A DNA stretch of 64,000 nucleotides from Phocaeicola salanitronis DSM 18170 (GCF_000190575.1 NC_015164.1:1798001-1862000); one strand, 5' to 3'; shown: positions 34,464-44,170, counted from the first letter of the stretch. Notes: a model not told the origin generated them from the letters alone. Numbers and translations: made by a program.

Positions 34464-35816
34464 ATGAAAAACATTAAACATTTCTACCGTCTTATTCTCT
34501 TTTCCGCACTTATCTGTGCTTGTGGAGAATACAAACTTGAAGAAGAACTTGATAACGAAGAAGGTTCTAAAGATGTTCCACATACGGTACAAGTCATTAC
34601 CCGAAGTGAGAATAATGCCCAAATCAACTATCCACTCTCCCTCTTCTTGTTCGATGAAAAAGGGAAATGCATCCAAGAAGAAACAATCCCTGACGAATCC
34701 GCTTCTTATAGCAACAACCTGCCCGAAGGGAAATATAATTTAGTATTATTATCGGGAATTTCAGAAGACGAGTATGTAATCCCCTTTGATTTTAATCCGG
34801 AAAGCTTTATCTGTTTCAAGGAAGATAATTTCGCGCACAACCCCATACAGATAGCATCCGCACAGATTAACCTTACCCAATCGACCACTGTGCAGATGAC
34901 CTTATCCTACGCTGTATCTTCTATTAATTTCATTATCAATGACGTCCCAGACGAAGCAAGTCAAGTAAACATAAATCTTTCTCCCGTAAGTTCAGGCATC
35001 TCCTTTACAGGGAACTACAATAACGACAACCAATCCTGCCTGATACCTTGCACCCGGAAAGGTGAACAATGGATTAGCGAGACCGCGTATATTCTTCCCT
35101 CCGAAAGCTCTTCTACACGGATGTCCATCCAAATAGAGTTACCCGATGATAATAAAGCATACGGTTATACTTACCAGTCTGCCTTAAAGCCCGGATATCC
35201 TTACCAATTTACCGGAAATTACAAGGACGGCATCACACTGAACGGGGTATTTCAGGCAGAAGGTTGGCATACAGCTGTAGATGTGGAATTCGGCATCAGC
35301 GAAACCATACCCGATAATCCGGAAGAAGAAGAGCCTGATACCGGCAAAGACGAAGAGCCTGACCCCATCTCTCCTACAGGCACGGACTCTTATCAGGTAA
35401 CCGAACTCCCCGAAGAGGAAGACGTATGGAGAGATTTTTATGTATGGGACATGAAAACCATTTCTGAAACTGAATATGAAGCCATTATCATCTCGCCCGA
35501 ACAATGGGAAATACTGGCAGCAGAAGGAGAGGCATTCTTAACCGACTATGAGATAAGCGGCATCGGCGGCTGGCGGGTATTTACTAAAGAAGAAGCCAAG
35601 GACTTCCGCAGTCAATACAGCTACAGCCTCTACGACCTGAACCAATTCCTGCAAGAAAACGGACAAGCCGCTTTTTGGGCAAATGAAGACGACCGCTACC
35701 TTTGCAATGAATGCCTGCATAGTTTCGCTTTCGGAAGCTCAACCATCTCGCCCGTAGGGGAAAAGCGCACCTATTATTTACGCCCCGTAAAAACCATTCG
35801 GCTTGAGCTCAAATGA
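34464..35816 (+). CDS. FimB/Mfa2-like fimbrial-anchor lipoprotein with C-terminal extension
   Basis: 450 residues. The signal ends in a lipobox (LFSALICAC), so it is a surface lipoprotein. Residues about 40-270 resemble Mfa2/FimB anchors: two beta-sandwich halves with LPEGKYNLVLLSG and SYAVSSINFIIND. A Glu/Asp/Pro-rich linker (PDNPEEEEPDTGKDEEPD) leads to a C-terminal domain of about 135 residues containing WEILAAEGEAFLTDYEISG and GGWRVFTKEEAKDF, ending in TYYLRPVKTIRLELK. This end domain looks like an adhesin or sugar-binding module, but I cannot name it. No fimbrillin gene is adjacent. Its 3' end overlaps the convergent DUF3109 gene by 8 bases. Confidence 0.7.
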   Translation: MKNIKHFYRLILFSALICACGEYKLEEELDNEEGSKDVPHTVQVITRSENNAQINYPLSLFLFDEKGKCIQEETIPDESASYSNNLPEGKYNLVLLSGISEDEYVIPFDFNPESFICFKEDNFAHNPIQIASAQINLTQSTTVQMTLSYAVSSINFIINDVPDEASQVNINLSPVSSGISFTGNYNNDNQSCLIPCTRKGEQWISETAYILPSESSSTRMSIQIELPDDNKAYGYTYQSALKPGYPYQFTGNYKDGITLNGVFQAEGWHTAVDVEFGISETIPDNPEEEEPDTGKDEEPDPISPTGTDSYQVTELPEEEDVWRDFYVWDMKTISETEYEAIIISPEQWEILAAEGEAFLTDYEISGIGGWRVFTKEEAKDFRSQYSYSLYDLNQFLQENGQAAFWANEDDRYLCNECLHSFAFGSSTISPVGEKRTYYLRPVKTIRLELK

Positions 35817-36390
35817 TATGCTGCTTTTGAAGTTCTTCAGCCACCGTTTCCAATTCGGCATACCATTCTTCGCCGAACTTCCGGATTAAAGGTTCCTTCA
35901 AAAACTGATAAACGGCTGTATTCTTGCTTTGTCCCAATGCAACTGCGGCTTTACACACATTCCAACGGTGATAATTTACCGCTTTGTAAGGTCCGTAGTC
36001 GCTGATGCGGACAGGATACAAATGACACGAGACCGGCTTATAAAAATTACAACGCCCTTCCCGATATGCCTTTTCTATGGCACAATAGCAACAGCCGTTT
36101 TCATCGTAACATGTAAAGACGCAATCTTTTCCATTCACTATAGAAGTGACCAAATCACCTTCTTGGTCTGTATACGCTACCCCTTGCTTGTCTATCACCG
36201 CTTGTGCCTCGGGCGACAAATCTTTCCATATTACAGGCAACACTTCTTCCAGCTCTGCCACTTCATCCAACGTTACCGGTGCTCCGGCATCTCCTTCGAT
36301 ACAACATGCGCCTTTACAAGCATCCAAATCGCAGAAAAATTTTTCCCGAAACACATCAAAACTTACGATAGCATCTCCTACTTGAACCAT
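35809..36390 (-). CDS. DUF3109-family cysteine-rich protein
   Basis: About 193 residues starting MVQVGDAIVSFDVFREKFFC. Ten or so Cys residues are clustered: FFCDLDACKGACC, FTCYDENGCCYCAIEKAY, RCNFYKPVSCHLYPVR, typical of DUF3109/YkgJ-like proteins thought to bind zinc or an iron-sulfur cluster. Cytosolic, function unknown. The frame continues seven codons upstream into the repeat at 36407; the MVQVGDAI start fits the family. Its 3' end overlaps the convergent lipoprotein gene by 8 bases. Confidence 0.9.
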   Translation of the reverse strand: MVQVGDAIVSFDVFREKFFCDLDACKGACCIEGDAGAPVTLDEVAELEEVLPVIWKDLSPEAQAVIDKQGVAYTDQEGDLVTSIVNGKDCVFTCYDENGCCYCAIEKAYREGRCNFYKPVSCHLYPVRISDYGPYKAVNYHRWNVCKAAVALGQSKNTAVYQFLKEPLIRKFGEEWYAELETVAEELQKQHII

Positions 36391-36406
36391 TGTATTTAAA
36401 TTTAAA

Positions 36407-36480
36407 AACACAGAGACACAAAGACACAGAGCCTTATTTCTTCATCAAGAAAGAACTCTGTGTCTCCGCGTCTCTGTGTT
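36407..36480. repeat. AACACAGAG-type inverted repeat, likely gpmI terminator
   Basis: Two 25-base arms (36407-36431 and 36456-36480) built of AACACAGAGACAC-like units pair almost perfectly across a 24-nt loop. It lies 11 bases past the gpmI stop and upstream of the DUF3109 gene. Same family as 34225-34352 and 40585-40609. Confidence 0.8.
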
Positions 36481-36491
36481 CAATAATAAAA

Positions 36492-38009
36492 TCAGTCTTT
36501 AATCAAATCTTTTCCAGTCATGTCTGCCGGTTGCGGCATGCCCATGATGTGCAGGATAGACGGAGCCACATCAGCCAATACGCCGTTTTCTACTTTCGCC
36601 TCCTTATTGGAAGTTACATAAACAAACGGAACCGGATTCAACGAGTGGGCAGTGTTCGGTGTGCCGTCTTCGTTCAACGCATGGTCGGCATTACCGTGGT
36701 CTGCAATGATGATTACTTCGTAATCGTTAGCCTTGGCAGCTTCTACGGTATCGCGTACGCAATTATCAATAGCTACAACCGCTTTTTCAATCGCTTCGTA
36801 AATACCCGTATGGCCTACCATATCGCCGTTGGCATAGTTGACTACAATGAAATCATACTTTTGTGTATTGATGGCATCAACCAACTTGTCTTTCACTTCG
36901 TATGCACTCATTTCCGGCTTCAAGTCGTAAGTAGCTACCTTCGGAGACGGAACCAAGATACGGTCTTCGCCATCGAACGGAGTTTCACGACCACCATTGA
37001 AGAAGAAAGTTACGTGCGCATATTTCTCGGTCTCGGCAATGTGAAGCTGTGTCTTTCCGTTCTTCGACAAATATTCGCCCAACGTATCTGCCACATTTTC
37101 TTTCGGGAACAAGATATGAACGCCTTGGAACGAAGCATCATACGGAGTCATACAGTAATACTGCAAGCCCGGAATAGTCTTCATGCCTTCTTCCGGCATA
37201 TCCTGCTGGGTCAATACGATAGTCAACTCTTTCGCACGGTCGTTGCGGTAATTGAAGAAAATCACTACATCGCCTTCTTTAATCGTACCGTCGAAGTTGG
37301 CATTGTTAATCGGTTTGATGAACTCATCGGTTACGCCTTCATCGTATGATTCCTGCATCGCCTGCACCATGTCGGTAGCTTGCTTGCCCTTGCCTTCTAC
37401 CAGCAAATCGTATGCTTCTTTCACACGGTTCCAACGTTTGTCGCGGTCCATGGCATAGAAACGCCCTACGATAGAAGCAATCTTTCCTGCAGACTGAGCG
37501 CAGTGCGCTTCCAATTGTTCGATAAATCCCTTACCGCTCTTCGGGTCAGTGTCACGACCGTCCATAAAGCAGTGGATGAATGTATTTTCCAAGCCGTATT
37601 CCTTAGCGATGTCACACAATTTGAACAGATGTTCCAAAGAAGAGTGTACACCGCCGTTCGAGGTCAAGCCCATGAAATGGATATTCTTGCCGTGCTCTTT
37701 CGCATACGAGAATGCCGAAACGATTTCCGGATTCTTCAAGATACTTCCGTCGGCACACGCACGGTTTATCTTCACCAAGTCCTGATAAACGATACGTCCG
37801 GCACCGATGTTCAGGTGACCTACTTCCGAGTTACCCATTTGCCCGTCAGGCAAACCTACGTTCTCGCCGCTTGCCTGAAGTTGAGAATGCGGATACGTAG
37901 CCAACAGGCTATCCCAATACGGCGTCGGAGTGTTGAATATCACATCGTCTTTCTGGTGGTCTCCACAACCCCAACCGTCCAAAATCATTAAAAGAGCTTT
38001 CTTAGCCAT
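36492..38009 (-). CDS. gpmI: 2,3-bisphosphoglycerate-independent phosphoglycerate mutase
   Basis: 505 residues, normal length. It interconverts 3- and 2-phosphoglycerate in glycolysis with two Mn ions. N-terminal metal ligands [12 protein letters not shown]; the phosphoserine nucleophile in [25 protein letters not shown] and [15 protein letters not shown] of the transferase insert; C-terminal metal sites [14 protein letters not shown] and [11 protein letters not shown]. Ends [14 protein letters not shown]. Single-gene unit with a -7 box upstream and a repeat terminator downstream. Confidence 0.98.
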   Translation of the reverse strand: MAKKALLMILDGWGCGDHQKDDVIFNTPTPYWDSLLATYPHSQLQASGENVGLPDGQMGNSEVGHLNIGAGRIVYQDLVKINRACADGSILKNPEIVSAFSYAKEHGKNIHFMGLTSNGGVHSSLEHLFKLCDIAKEYGLENTFIHCFMDGRDTDPKSGKGFIEQLEAHCAQSAGKIASIVGRFYAMDRDKRWNRVKEAYDLLVEGKGKQATDMVQAMQESYDEGVTDEFIKPINNANFDGTIKEGDVVIFFNYRNDRAKELTIVLTQQDMPEEGMKTIPGLQYYCMTPYDASFQGVHILFPKENVADTLGEYLSKNGKTQLHIAETEKYAHVTFFFNGGRETPFDGEDRILVPSPKVATYDLKPEMSAYEVKDKLVDAINTQKYDFIVVNYANGDMVGHTGIYEAIEKAVVAIDNCVRDTVEAAKANDYEVIIIADHGNADHALNEDGTPNTAHSLNPVPFVYVTSNKEAKVENGVLADVAPSILHIMGMPQPADMTGKDLIKD

Positions 38010-38053
38010 AATCTTATTTTGTTTAAAGTTGATGTATCATGTTTTACAGCATG

Positions 38054-38061
38054 CAAAAATA
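38054..38061 (-). promoter_or_regulatory. -7 box of gpmI
   Basis: TATTTTTG on the minus strand matches TAnnTTTG, about 45 bases upstream of the gpmI ATG. Confidence 0.45.
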
Positions 38062-38120
38062 CAAAATATCTGCCTTATAACGTATCTTTTGATAAATTTT
38101 AAGACGGTTGGGGCATGTTA

Positions 38121-40433
38121 TCAATACAAATCCCGTGTCTGAATATCATCCGACCAATGGTGGTCTTTCGGGAAAGGCTGCTCGCTCCAGGCTTTCTTGC
38201 TCGTCCAGTCACGGGGCGCATCGGTCCAGAAAGCGTCCGATGCAGGAAGTCCTAACGGAAGGAAGGCAAGCGAAGTCATATAAAGGCTTCCGTTATTGGT
38301 ATACCAGTCGGCAACATTGGGCTGGCGTCCCGTAAAGCCGATAGTAAGAAAACCGCCCTCATTGAAATTGTTTCCCGATGCAAACATGCGCTTCATCACG
38401 GCGGTCAGCCCGCAACGCACCTGAGCCGGAGTAACCCCTGCCGGCAACTCTTTATACCATGCCATGAGTGCCAAAGGCTGCATGGTCGCCATCCGGTAAG
38501 GAATCGAACGCCCGAATACCGGGAATGTCCCTTCCGGAGAAATAAAACGCTCCAACACCAGACTGAACTTCTGGGCACGTTTCAACGCGCGCTGGTAGTA
38601 CTTCGGATAGTCCAGGCGCGAATGCTTATCGGCATCAATCAGCGCATCAAGGGTTTCGAGGTACATGGGATGGAACACATAGCTGCTATAATAATCAAAC
38701 GCGAACGAAGGACCGTCGGCATACCATCCGTCGCCCGTATACCACTCTTCTACCTTGCGGATAGCCGAATTGATGCGGTACATGTCAAACGGTGCTCCGG
38801 CTTTTGCCAGAAAACTCTCGATGGTAGCCGAGAAAAGCAGCCAGTTGGTATAAGGCGGGTCGATGCGGCGCATTTGGGTAAACTCTTCAATATAGCGCTT
38901 CTTGGTCGTTTCGTCCAAAGGCATCCACAATTGGTCGAATGCACGGAGGAAGCTTTCAGCCACGTATGCCGCATCCACCAAGGGCTGGCCTTCGTTGCGC
39001 CATAACAAATAGTCGGGCGAATTAGGGTCTACCGCATTCGCGTATGCCTTCAACGCCCATTCACGCAATTGTTTGCGCATGGCTCCTTCTTCGGTATTGT
39101 CATCGGGCAAAGCCAGCCAGGGAGCGATGCCCGCCATCAGGCGTCCGAAGCATTCCATATAGGTCACCCGCTTGTCGCGTCCGTCCCAGGTCGGGCTTAC
39201 CTCTACCTGCATGTTCTTTTGAAGTTCCCCTTTCGCCATGTTGCTCAATACAGGCTCTGCCATCTGATAAGCAAGCTGGCACCAATACGCACGGTCGGCC
39301 TGCGTACCGGCTTCGAGATAACGCACGTATTCGCATGCCGCCAAGAGGAAAGCGCCTACTCCGAAGTTAGCCGTAGACTTTGCGTCTACCACCTGCCCCG
39401 GTATGGCTTTCTCGCCAATCGGTTGCACATACCCCACCGAGCCGTCTTTCTGCAACGCCGTTTCCGACAGGTATTTCCATGCTTTCCGGATAACGGGCAT
39501 GTAGGTGGCTTCATCCAGATAGCCGTGATTTACTCCCCACAACATGCCGTAGGTAAAGAAAGCGGTCCCGCTTGTCTCCGGTCCGGGAGCGTGTTCGGGG
39601 TCCATCATGCTCCGTGTCCAATAGCCTTCGGGCTGCTGGATAGCCGCAACGGCTTTCGCCATCTTCTGGAACTTCTCTACAAAGAACGCACGATGCGCAT
39701 AGTCTTCAGGCAAGTCTTTCAGCACTTTTGCCAGACCTGCCAATACCCATCCGTCGCCCCGTGCCCAAAAGTCTTTCTTTCCGTTCAGGCTTTTGTGCTT
39801 CGGATACACATACTTCGCGTCACGATAATACAGGTTCTCGTCTTTATCGAACATGATGCTATCCGAGTAAAGCAGGTACTCATACAGTTTTTCCAAATAG
39901 AGCGGGTTATGGGTAATCTTGTAAAGCTTGGTCATGACCGGCATCACCATATACAGACCGTCGCTCCACCACCAATAATCGTGATTGGGCGTGCTCATCT
40001 CGTATTCCATCACCTCGCGTGCCCGGCGGATTTTCTTGTCATCCGGGTCGAGCATATACAGGTCGGCATACGTCTGGAAACAAATCTGATAATCGCCGAA
40101 CAATACATACTCATCGCTCTCGCCATACGAATATTTCCATTCCGAGCGGTTATCGCTCTTCGCGCCTTTCCATTCGTTATGCGTAGCCCATGCCTCGGAA
40201 TACGCACGGTACGCTTCATTTCCGGTCAGGAAATAAGCCTCCATGTTTCCGGTATGATAAGCGGCATTGTCCCAGAAGGAACGCACTTCGGGCGAATTAA
40301 CCGCTTGCCAGTGCTGATTGACCTTATCAATGATTTTCCGCACCTGCTCTGCCTCGGAAGGCTTGGCAAGCGCACTTGCAAAAGGTAATAAAGCGAGCAA
40401 GAACAACATTGCTCCTTTCCATACTTGTTTCAT
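38121..40433 (-). CDS. GH105 unsaturated uronyl hydrolase fused to a DUF2264 domain (PUL 2)
   Basis: 770 residues with signal peptide (MLFLLALLPFASALA). Residues about 25-370 are GH105/GH88-like: GNMEAYFLTGNEAYRAYSEA, NHDYWWWSDGLYMVMPVMTK and FWARGDGWVLAGLAKVL with the catalytic Asp; this domain removes unsaturated 4,5-uronic acid left by polysaccharide lyases. From about residue 378 a DUF2264 domain starts (YWCQLAYQMAEPVLSNM, WDGRDKRVTYMECFGR, GDGWYADGPSFAFDYYSS). DUF2264 members include beta-glucuronidases now placed in GH154, as I recall. It is the last gene of the PUL 2 operon. Two more DUF2264 domains lie upstream at 45274 and 46526. Confidence 0.88.
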   Translation of the reverse strand: MKQVWKGAMLFLLALLPFASALAKPSEAEQVRKIIDKVNQHWQAVNSPEVRSFWDNAAYHTGNMEAYFLTGNEAYRAYSEAWATHNEWKGAKSDNRSEWKYSYGESDEYVLFGDYQICFQTYADLYMLDPDDKKIRRAREVMEYEMSTPNHDYWWWSDGLYMVMPVMTKLYKITHNPLYLEKLYEYLLYSDSIMFDKDENLYYRDAKYVYPKHKSLNGKKDFWARGDGWVLAGLAKVLKDLPEDYAHRAFFVEKFQKMAKAVAAIQQPEGYWTRSMMDPEHAPGPETSGTAFFTYGMLWGVNHGYLDEATYMPVIRKAWKYLSETALQKDGSVGYVQPIGEKAIPGQVVDAKSTANFGVGAFLLAACEYVRYLEAGTQADRAYWCQLAYQMAEPVLSNMAKGELQKNMQVEVSPTWDGRDKRVTYMECFGRLMAGIAPWLALPDDNTEEGAMRKQLREWALKAYANAVDPNSPDYLLWRNEGQPLVDAAYVAESFLRAFDQLWMPLDETTKKRYIEEFTQMRRIDPPYTNWLLFSATIESFLAKAGAPFDMYRINSAIRKVEEWYTGDGWYADGPSFAFDYYSSYVFHPMYLETLDALIDADKHSRLDYPKYYQRALKRAQKFSLVLERFISPEGTFPVFGRSIPYRMATMQPLALMAWYKELPAGVTPAQVRCGLTAVMKRMFASGNNFNEGGFLTIGFTGRQPNVADWYTNNGSLYMTSLAFLPLGLPASDAFWTDAPRDWTSKKAWSEQPFPKDHHWSDDIQTRDLY

Positions 40434-40492
40434 GATTCTTATGTTTTTAAAGTTAATAAATTCATTTTTTCATCCGTCAGGCTGTACCGGAA

Positions 40493-40554
40493 AACACATA
40501 CGGTTGCATCGGGCAACGCAACCGCATGCATCGGGCTATGCAACCGTATGTGTT
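40493..40554. repeat. Perfect 17-bp inverted repeat between PUL 2 genes
   Basis: AACACATACGGTTGCAT (40493-40509) and its exact inverse (40538-40554) with a 28-nt loop that itself repeats GCAACGCAACCGCATGCATC-like words. It lies in the 203-base gap upstream of the GH105-DUF2264 gene. Confidence 0.7.
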
Positions 40555-40584
40555 GCCCCACGCAGCCGCATGCGTTTTTTATGG

Positions 40585-40609
40585 AACACAGAGACACAAA
40601 GACACGGAG
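40585..40609. repeat. Half copy of the AACACAGAG repeat
   Basis: AACACAGAGACACAAAGACA and following bases match one arm of the element at 36407-36431. The second arm is absent. It lies 27 bases past the end of the BNR_4 gene. Confidence 0.7.
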
Positions 40610-40636
40610 AAAAACAGCCGTTTTTCCGATGCTGCA

Positions 40637-41929
40637 TCATTTCTTCCCCATATCCACTTCCAGCACATACACCGGCGTAGGCTCCTTCTCTACAGTCTTC
40701 TCTCCGTCCCCTTGGTAAGCGGTCTGGACGAAAAGATGCAGGCGTTTCTGTTGCTTCCAGAGTTCCGTATCCAGACTGGGCTCCCACGCTTCTACCGAAA
40801 AGCCGGTCAGGTCTTTCACTTTCCATTCCCCCTTCCGCAAATCATCGGTATATGCCATCGAGACCTTGCTTCCCCTCTCGGCATCGCGGAAGACAAAGCA
40901 TGCCTTATTCCCGTCTACTACGATGCGCGGGCGGGCAATGGGAATCATCTTCGTCCCTCCCCCTTTGAGCGAGAAAGCCAACGTGCGCTTCATCACTTCA
41001 CGCATGTTCCAACGTGTCCCGTCGTTCCATACCACCCGGTATTGCGGGACATCCGAATCCGGCTCGCGCCAATACGTCACGATGTAAGGATGCCCTTCCG
41101 CATCGGTACACATGCTGGTCTGGTTTATCAACTCACTATTTTGCGGGATGTGCCACGCGTATTCGGCATTGCCCTTGCGGATAGGAAGCGTGTACGGTTC
41201 ACCCGCCGATGTATACCATGTCTTGCCTCCATCGGGCGAACTGGCATAGCACAGGTCGTGGTTGGTTTCCACCATCCACGTCTCCCTCCACACCCACGAT
41301 AAGTGAATCGTTCCCTTCTCGTCCACGTAGAGTTGCCAATAGGCATTGCGTTGACCTTCCCCATCTATCAGGATGTCTTGCACCCTTTCCCACCTATGGG
41401 TATCCAGGTCATAACGGTTCATTATCAGGTTTCCCCGTCCCGAAGCCCCCGAACGGTATACGAAAATCAGGTCTCCGTCCGGCATCTTATAGAACTCCGG
41501 ATAGGTCACGTCCTGCTCATCCGTTCCGGTCATTGCCTCTTTGGGACCCAGCTCCAACGAGCCGGGCGCCACGCTCCGGCAATAATTGAGCGGATGCCCA
41601 TGGTGGTCGAACGACACATGGATATAGCCTTCGCCATCCACCATCATGCTGATGACATTGTGCGCATCGGCTACATTCCCCTTATACTGAGAGCGTTTCA
41701 GGGTCCATTCGGCAGAGCCTATCTGCCTCTTTCCCAATACCAGATAGCCTTCCGGGTCATAATAAGAAATGTATTGCGTATCTCCATCGGTCACCAGCGG
41801 GCTGTTCCGGAACACCGTAGTATTGACCGACGTATTGCTATATCCCTCGCCCACCCGTACCAACTGGGGATATGCCATGCCGTATCCGCATAGGCACAAG
41901 AGCAGGAGTAAAAGTTTATGTTTCATCAT
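40637..41929 (-). CDS. BNR_4 beta-propeller protein, candidate polysaccharide lyase (PUL 2)
   Basis: 430 residues with signal peptide (KLLLLLLCLCGYGMA). Asp-box-like blades recur: DGDTQYISYYDPEG, DGEGYIHVSFDHHGHPLNYC, MPDGDLIFVYRSGASGRGN, DEKGTIHLSWVWRETW and SSPDGGKTWYT. This is the BNR_4 seven-blade propeller used by ulvan lyases (PL24/PL25) and by rhamnosyl-glucuronate lyases (PL27). A GH105 domain next in the operon removes exactly the unsaturated uronate such a lyase makes, and GH43/GH127 neighbours favour arabinogalactan caps over ulvan. Exact family needs a search. Confidence 0.75.
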   Translation of the reverse strand: MMKHKLLLLLLCLCGYGMAYPQLVRVGEGYSNTSVNTTVFRNSPLVTDGDTQYISYYDPEGYLVLGKRQIGSAEWTLKRSQYKGNVADAHNVISMMVDGEGYIHVSFDHHGHPLNYCRSVAPGSLELGPKEAMTGTDEQDVTYPEFYKMPDGDLIFVYRSGASGRGNLIMNRYDLDTHRWERVQDILIDGEGQRNAYWQLYVDEKGTIHLSWVWRETWMVETNHDLCYASSPDGGKTWYTSAGEPYTLPIRKGNAEYAWHIPQNSELINQTSMCTDAEGHPYIVTYWREPDSDVPQYRVVWNDGTRWNMREVMKRTLAFSLKGGGTKMIPIARPRIVVDGNKACFVFRDAERGSKVSMAYTDDLRKGEWKVKDLTGFSVEAWEPSLDTELWKQQKRLHLFVQTAYQGDGEKTVEKEPTPVYVLEVDMGKK

Positions 41930-41967
41930 ATTTCAGTTCTTTCATTTGTAAGTTTGCAAGTTCTTTT

Positions 41968-42129
41968 GTCACGCTGGATTTGTAATCCAGCGTAATAGCT
42001 GAATCGGATTTATAATCCGAAACCATTGCTGATGATGCGGATTACAAATCCGCAAGGTTAATTACGCCGGATTACAAATCTGGCGTGACAAGACGTGACA
42101 AGACACATTCGGGCGTATGCGATACGCCC
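41968..42129. repeat. Cluster of REP-like hairpins
   Basis: Four short hairpins with core GGATT-nnn-AATCC lie at 41971-41993, 42004-42020, 42037-42053 and 42064-42086; the first and last are inverted copies of each other, so the cluster is a palindrome overall. A separate hairpin GGGCGTA-tgcga-TACGCCC lies at 42111-42129. The block fills the 228-base gap between the GH127 and BNR_4 genes. It resembles REP/BIME arrays and may act as a terminator or mRNA stabiliser. Confidence 0.75.
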
Positions 42130-42157
42130 CTACAGGGCTGTTTGCGGATGTTCATCT

Positions 42158-44170
42158 TTATTTATCCAAAAACTCATTGGTCCCTACACCCAGGGCAGGC
42201 CCTAAATGCACCGCCCCTGCCTCATAGGGCAACCATACCATCATCTTGCCTTCCCCGCGGTTCGCCCAGGCATAATAGGGAATCAGTTTCAATACCGCAT
42301 CGGATGCATGAAGTTTCCCTTCGACATCATACGAGAGGGTTTGCACGCCGGCAGATATCATCTGCGCTCCTCCGGGGGCTTTTTCATCCATGACTTCCAG
42401 CTTTGGCTTGCGTGGCAAGAGTACACTGAACAGGTCGATGCCTTGATTGTCACACCATTCGGCACAATAAACCAGCGGACCACGCTCTATCGCCAACATG
42501 CCCCGGTCGGCTTCCACCTTTTCGTCCGCCAGGACCAAACGCGGCGTCATGTCGAATGACACTTCCACGACATCCCCTTTCTTCCAACGGCGGCTGATGC
42601 TGAAATACCCTTTCTCAATGCTTCCTTCTACCTTTTCTCCATTCACCTTTACCGAATAAGAAGTCTGCTTCCCGTCCGCAAAACGGTACAAACCGCCCGG
42701 CACGACTTCTCCCCGTGTCCATCCCGGCACACGCACCTTCCATACAAACTCTCCGCTCCCCTTCTGAAGCGTAAGCCGGATATTCCCGTCAAAGGGATAA
42801 GCGGTCTGTTGCCGGATGCTTATCTTGCGCTTCCCTACCTGAATCTCCGAGGTGCCTTCCATAAACAAATTGACATAAAGGCTATCCCCGCGTGTGGCAT
42901 ACATATATCCCGGCACCGAAGGAAGGAAGCGGCACAGGTTGGACGGGCAACATGCGCATCCGAACCAAGCCTTCCGTTCGTACCCTCCTGCCGACTCCAG
43001 CGGATTGGGATAGAAGAAACGCCCTCCGTCGAGAGAGATTCCCGACAAGACTCCATTATATAAAGAACGTTCGAGCACATCGTAATATTTGGCATCGCCA
43101 TGGAACAGGAACAGGCGGTGGTTGACATAGACATTGCCGATAGCCGCACACGTCTCGCAATATGCCGTGGCATTCGGAAGCTCGTAATTCGCTCCGAAGG
43201 CTTCCCCGTGAGCCGTGGCGCCGATGCCTCCGGTCAGGTAAAGCTTCTTCCCGACAATGTTGTCCCAAATGCGGTCAATCGCATGCACGTATGCCGTATC
43301 TCCGGTCAGAGCCGCCACATCCGCCATGCCCGAATACATATACGTAGCACGCACGGCATGCCCCACCGCCTCATCTTGTTGCACTACCGGCTTGTGCGCC
43401 TGGCTATAGGCGTCTTTTCGGGAAGTATAGCCTCGCTTATCGAGGAAAAACTTCGCTTCGTCCAGGTATTTCTTATCGCCGGTCACCAGATAAAGCTTAG
43501 CCAATGCCATTTCCGCAATCTGATGTCCCGGCACACGCACCAGCTGGCCTTCATCCGGACCGATAGCCTTGCACACACAATCGGCATAACGGATGGCTAT
43601 GTCCAGAAAGTTGCGCTTGCCCGTAGCCTGATAATGCGCCACGGCTCCTTCTATCATGTGTCCCAAGTTATAAAATTCATGGCTCAGCTCCTCCACTTTC
43701 TCCCAACGCTTCGAACCTGCCCACGCATGCGGATGCTTCGGATTCATCGTGCGGGCGGTATACAGATACCCGTCCGGCTCCTGCGCCTTGGCCACGATGT
43801 TCAACACGCTATCGATATAGCTCTCCAGCTTCTTGTCGGGATAAGTCTGCAACAGATAGCTGGCTCCCTCAATGGTCTTATACACATCGGTGTCATCGAA
43901 CGAAAATCCCCCTACGGTAAAGGTGTCGCACGGATGTTGCGCTCTTACGAAATTCTCATAGCGTCCGGATTCCTCACACTTGCTGAAAGCCAACGGAATG
44001 GTCACGTCACGGCAAGCGTCCAAACGTTGTTTCCAAAAGCCTCCGCTTACATGAGTTGCGGTAAAGGGCACCGGAGTAATGGGGTATCCGGCCTGATTCT
44101 GTGCCTGCAAGCCAACGCTCAACACGGCACACATATAAGTAACAAGCATGGTTTTCATGTCTCTCTTCAT
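42158..44170 (-). CDS. GH127-family beta-L-arabinofuranosidase-like enzyme (PUL 2)
   Basis: 670 residues with signal peptide (MLVTYMCAVLSVGLQAQ). GH127 features: (alpha/alpha)6 barrel with FVRAQHPCDTFTVGGFSFDD, AYCETCAAIGNVYVNHRLFL (Glu and Cys metal ligands) and WFGCACCPSNLCRFLPSVPG holding the two adjacent Cys of the zinc-thiolate nucleophile site; C-terminal beta domains. It should release terminal beta-L-arabinofuranose, though some GH127 members act on other sugars. An alternative start is Met5. It is separated from GH43 by 62 bases and ends at the REP cluster. Confidence 0.92.
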   Translation of the reverse strand: MKRDMKTMLVTYMCAVLSVGLQAQNQAGYPITPVPFTATHVSGGFWKQRLDACRDVTIPLAFSKCEESGRYENFVRAQHPCDTFTVGGFSFDDTDVYKTIEGASYLLQTYPDKKLESYIDSVLNIVAKAQEPDGYLYTARTMNPKHPHAWAGSKRWEKVEELSHEFYNLGHMIEGAVAHYQATGKRNFLDIAIRYADCVCKAIGPDEGQLVRVPGHQIAEMALAKLYLVTGDKKYLDEAKFFLDKRGYTSRKDAYSQAHKPVVQQDEAVGHAVRATYMYSGMADVAALTGDTAYVHAIDRIWDNIVGKKLYLTGGIGATAHGEAFGANYELPNATAYCETCAAIGNVYVNHRLFLFHGDAKYYDVLERSLYNGVLSGISLDGGRFFYPNPLESAGGYERKAWFGCACCPSNLCRFLPSVPGYMYATRGDSLYVNLFMEGTSEIQVGKRKISIRQQTAYPFDGNIRLTLQKGSGEFVWKVRVPGWTRGEVVPGGLYRFADGKQTSYSVKVNGEKVEGSIEKGYFSISRRWKKGDVVEVSFDMTPRLVLADEKVEADRGMLAIERGPLVYCAEWCDNQGIDLFSVLLPRKPKLEVMDEKAPGGAQMISAGVQTLSYDVEGKLHASDAVLKLIPYYAWANRGEGKMMVWLPYEAGAVHLGPALGVGTNEFLDK

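Noticed and set aside
41968..42086. tRNA or structured RNA gene suggested by several hairpins
   Set aside because: No anticodon or T-arm consensus; the hairpins are repeats of one GGATT core, which fits REP elements better.
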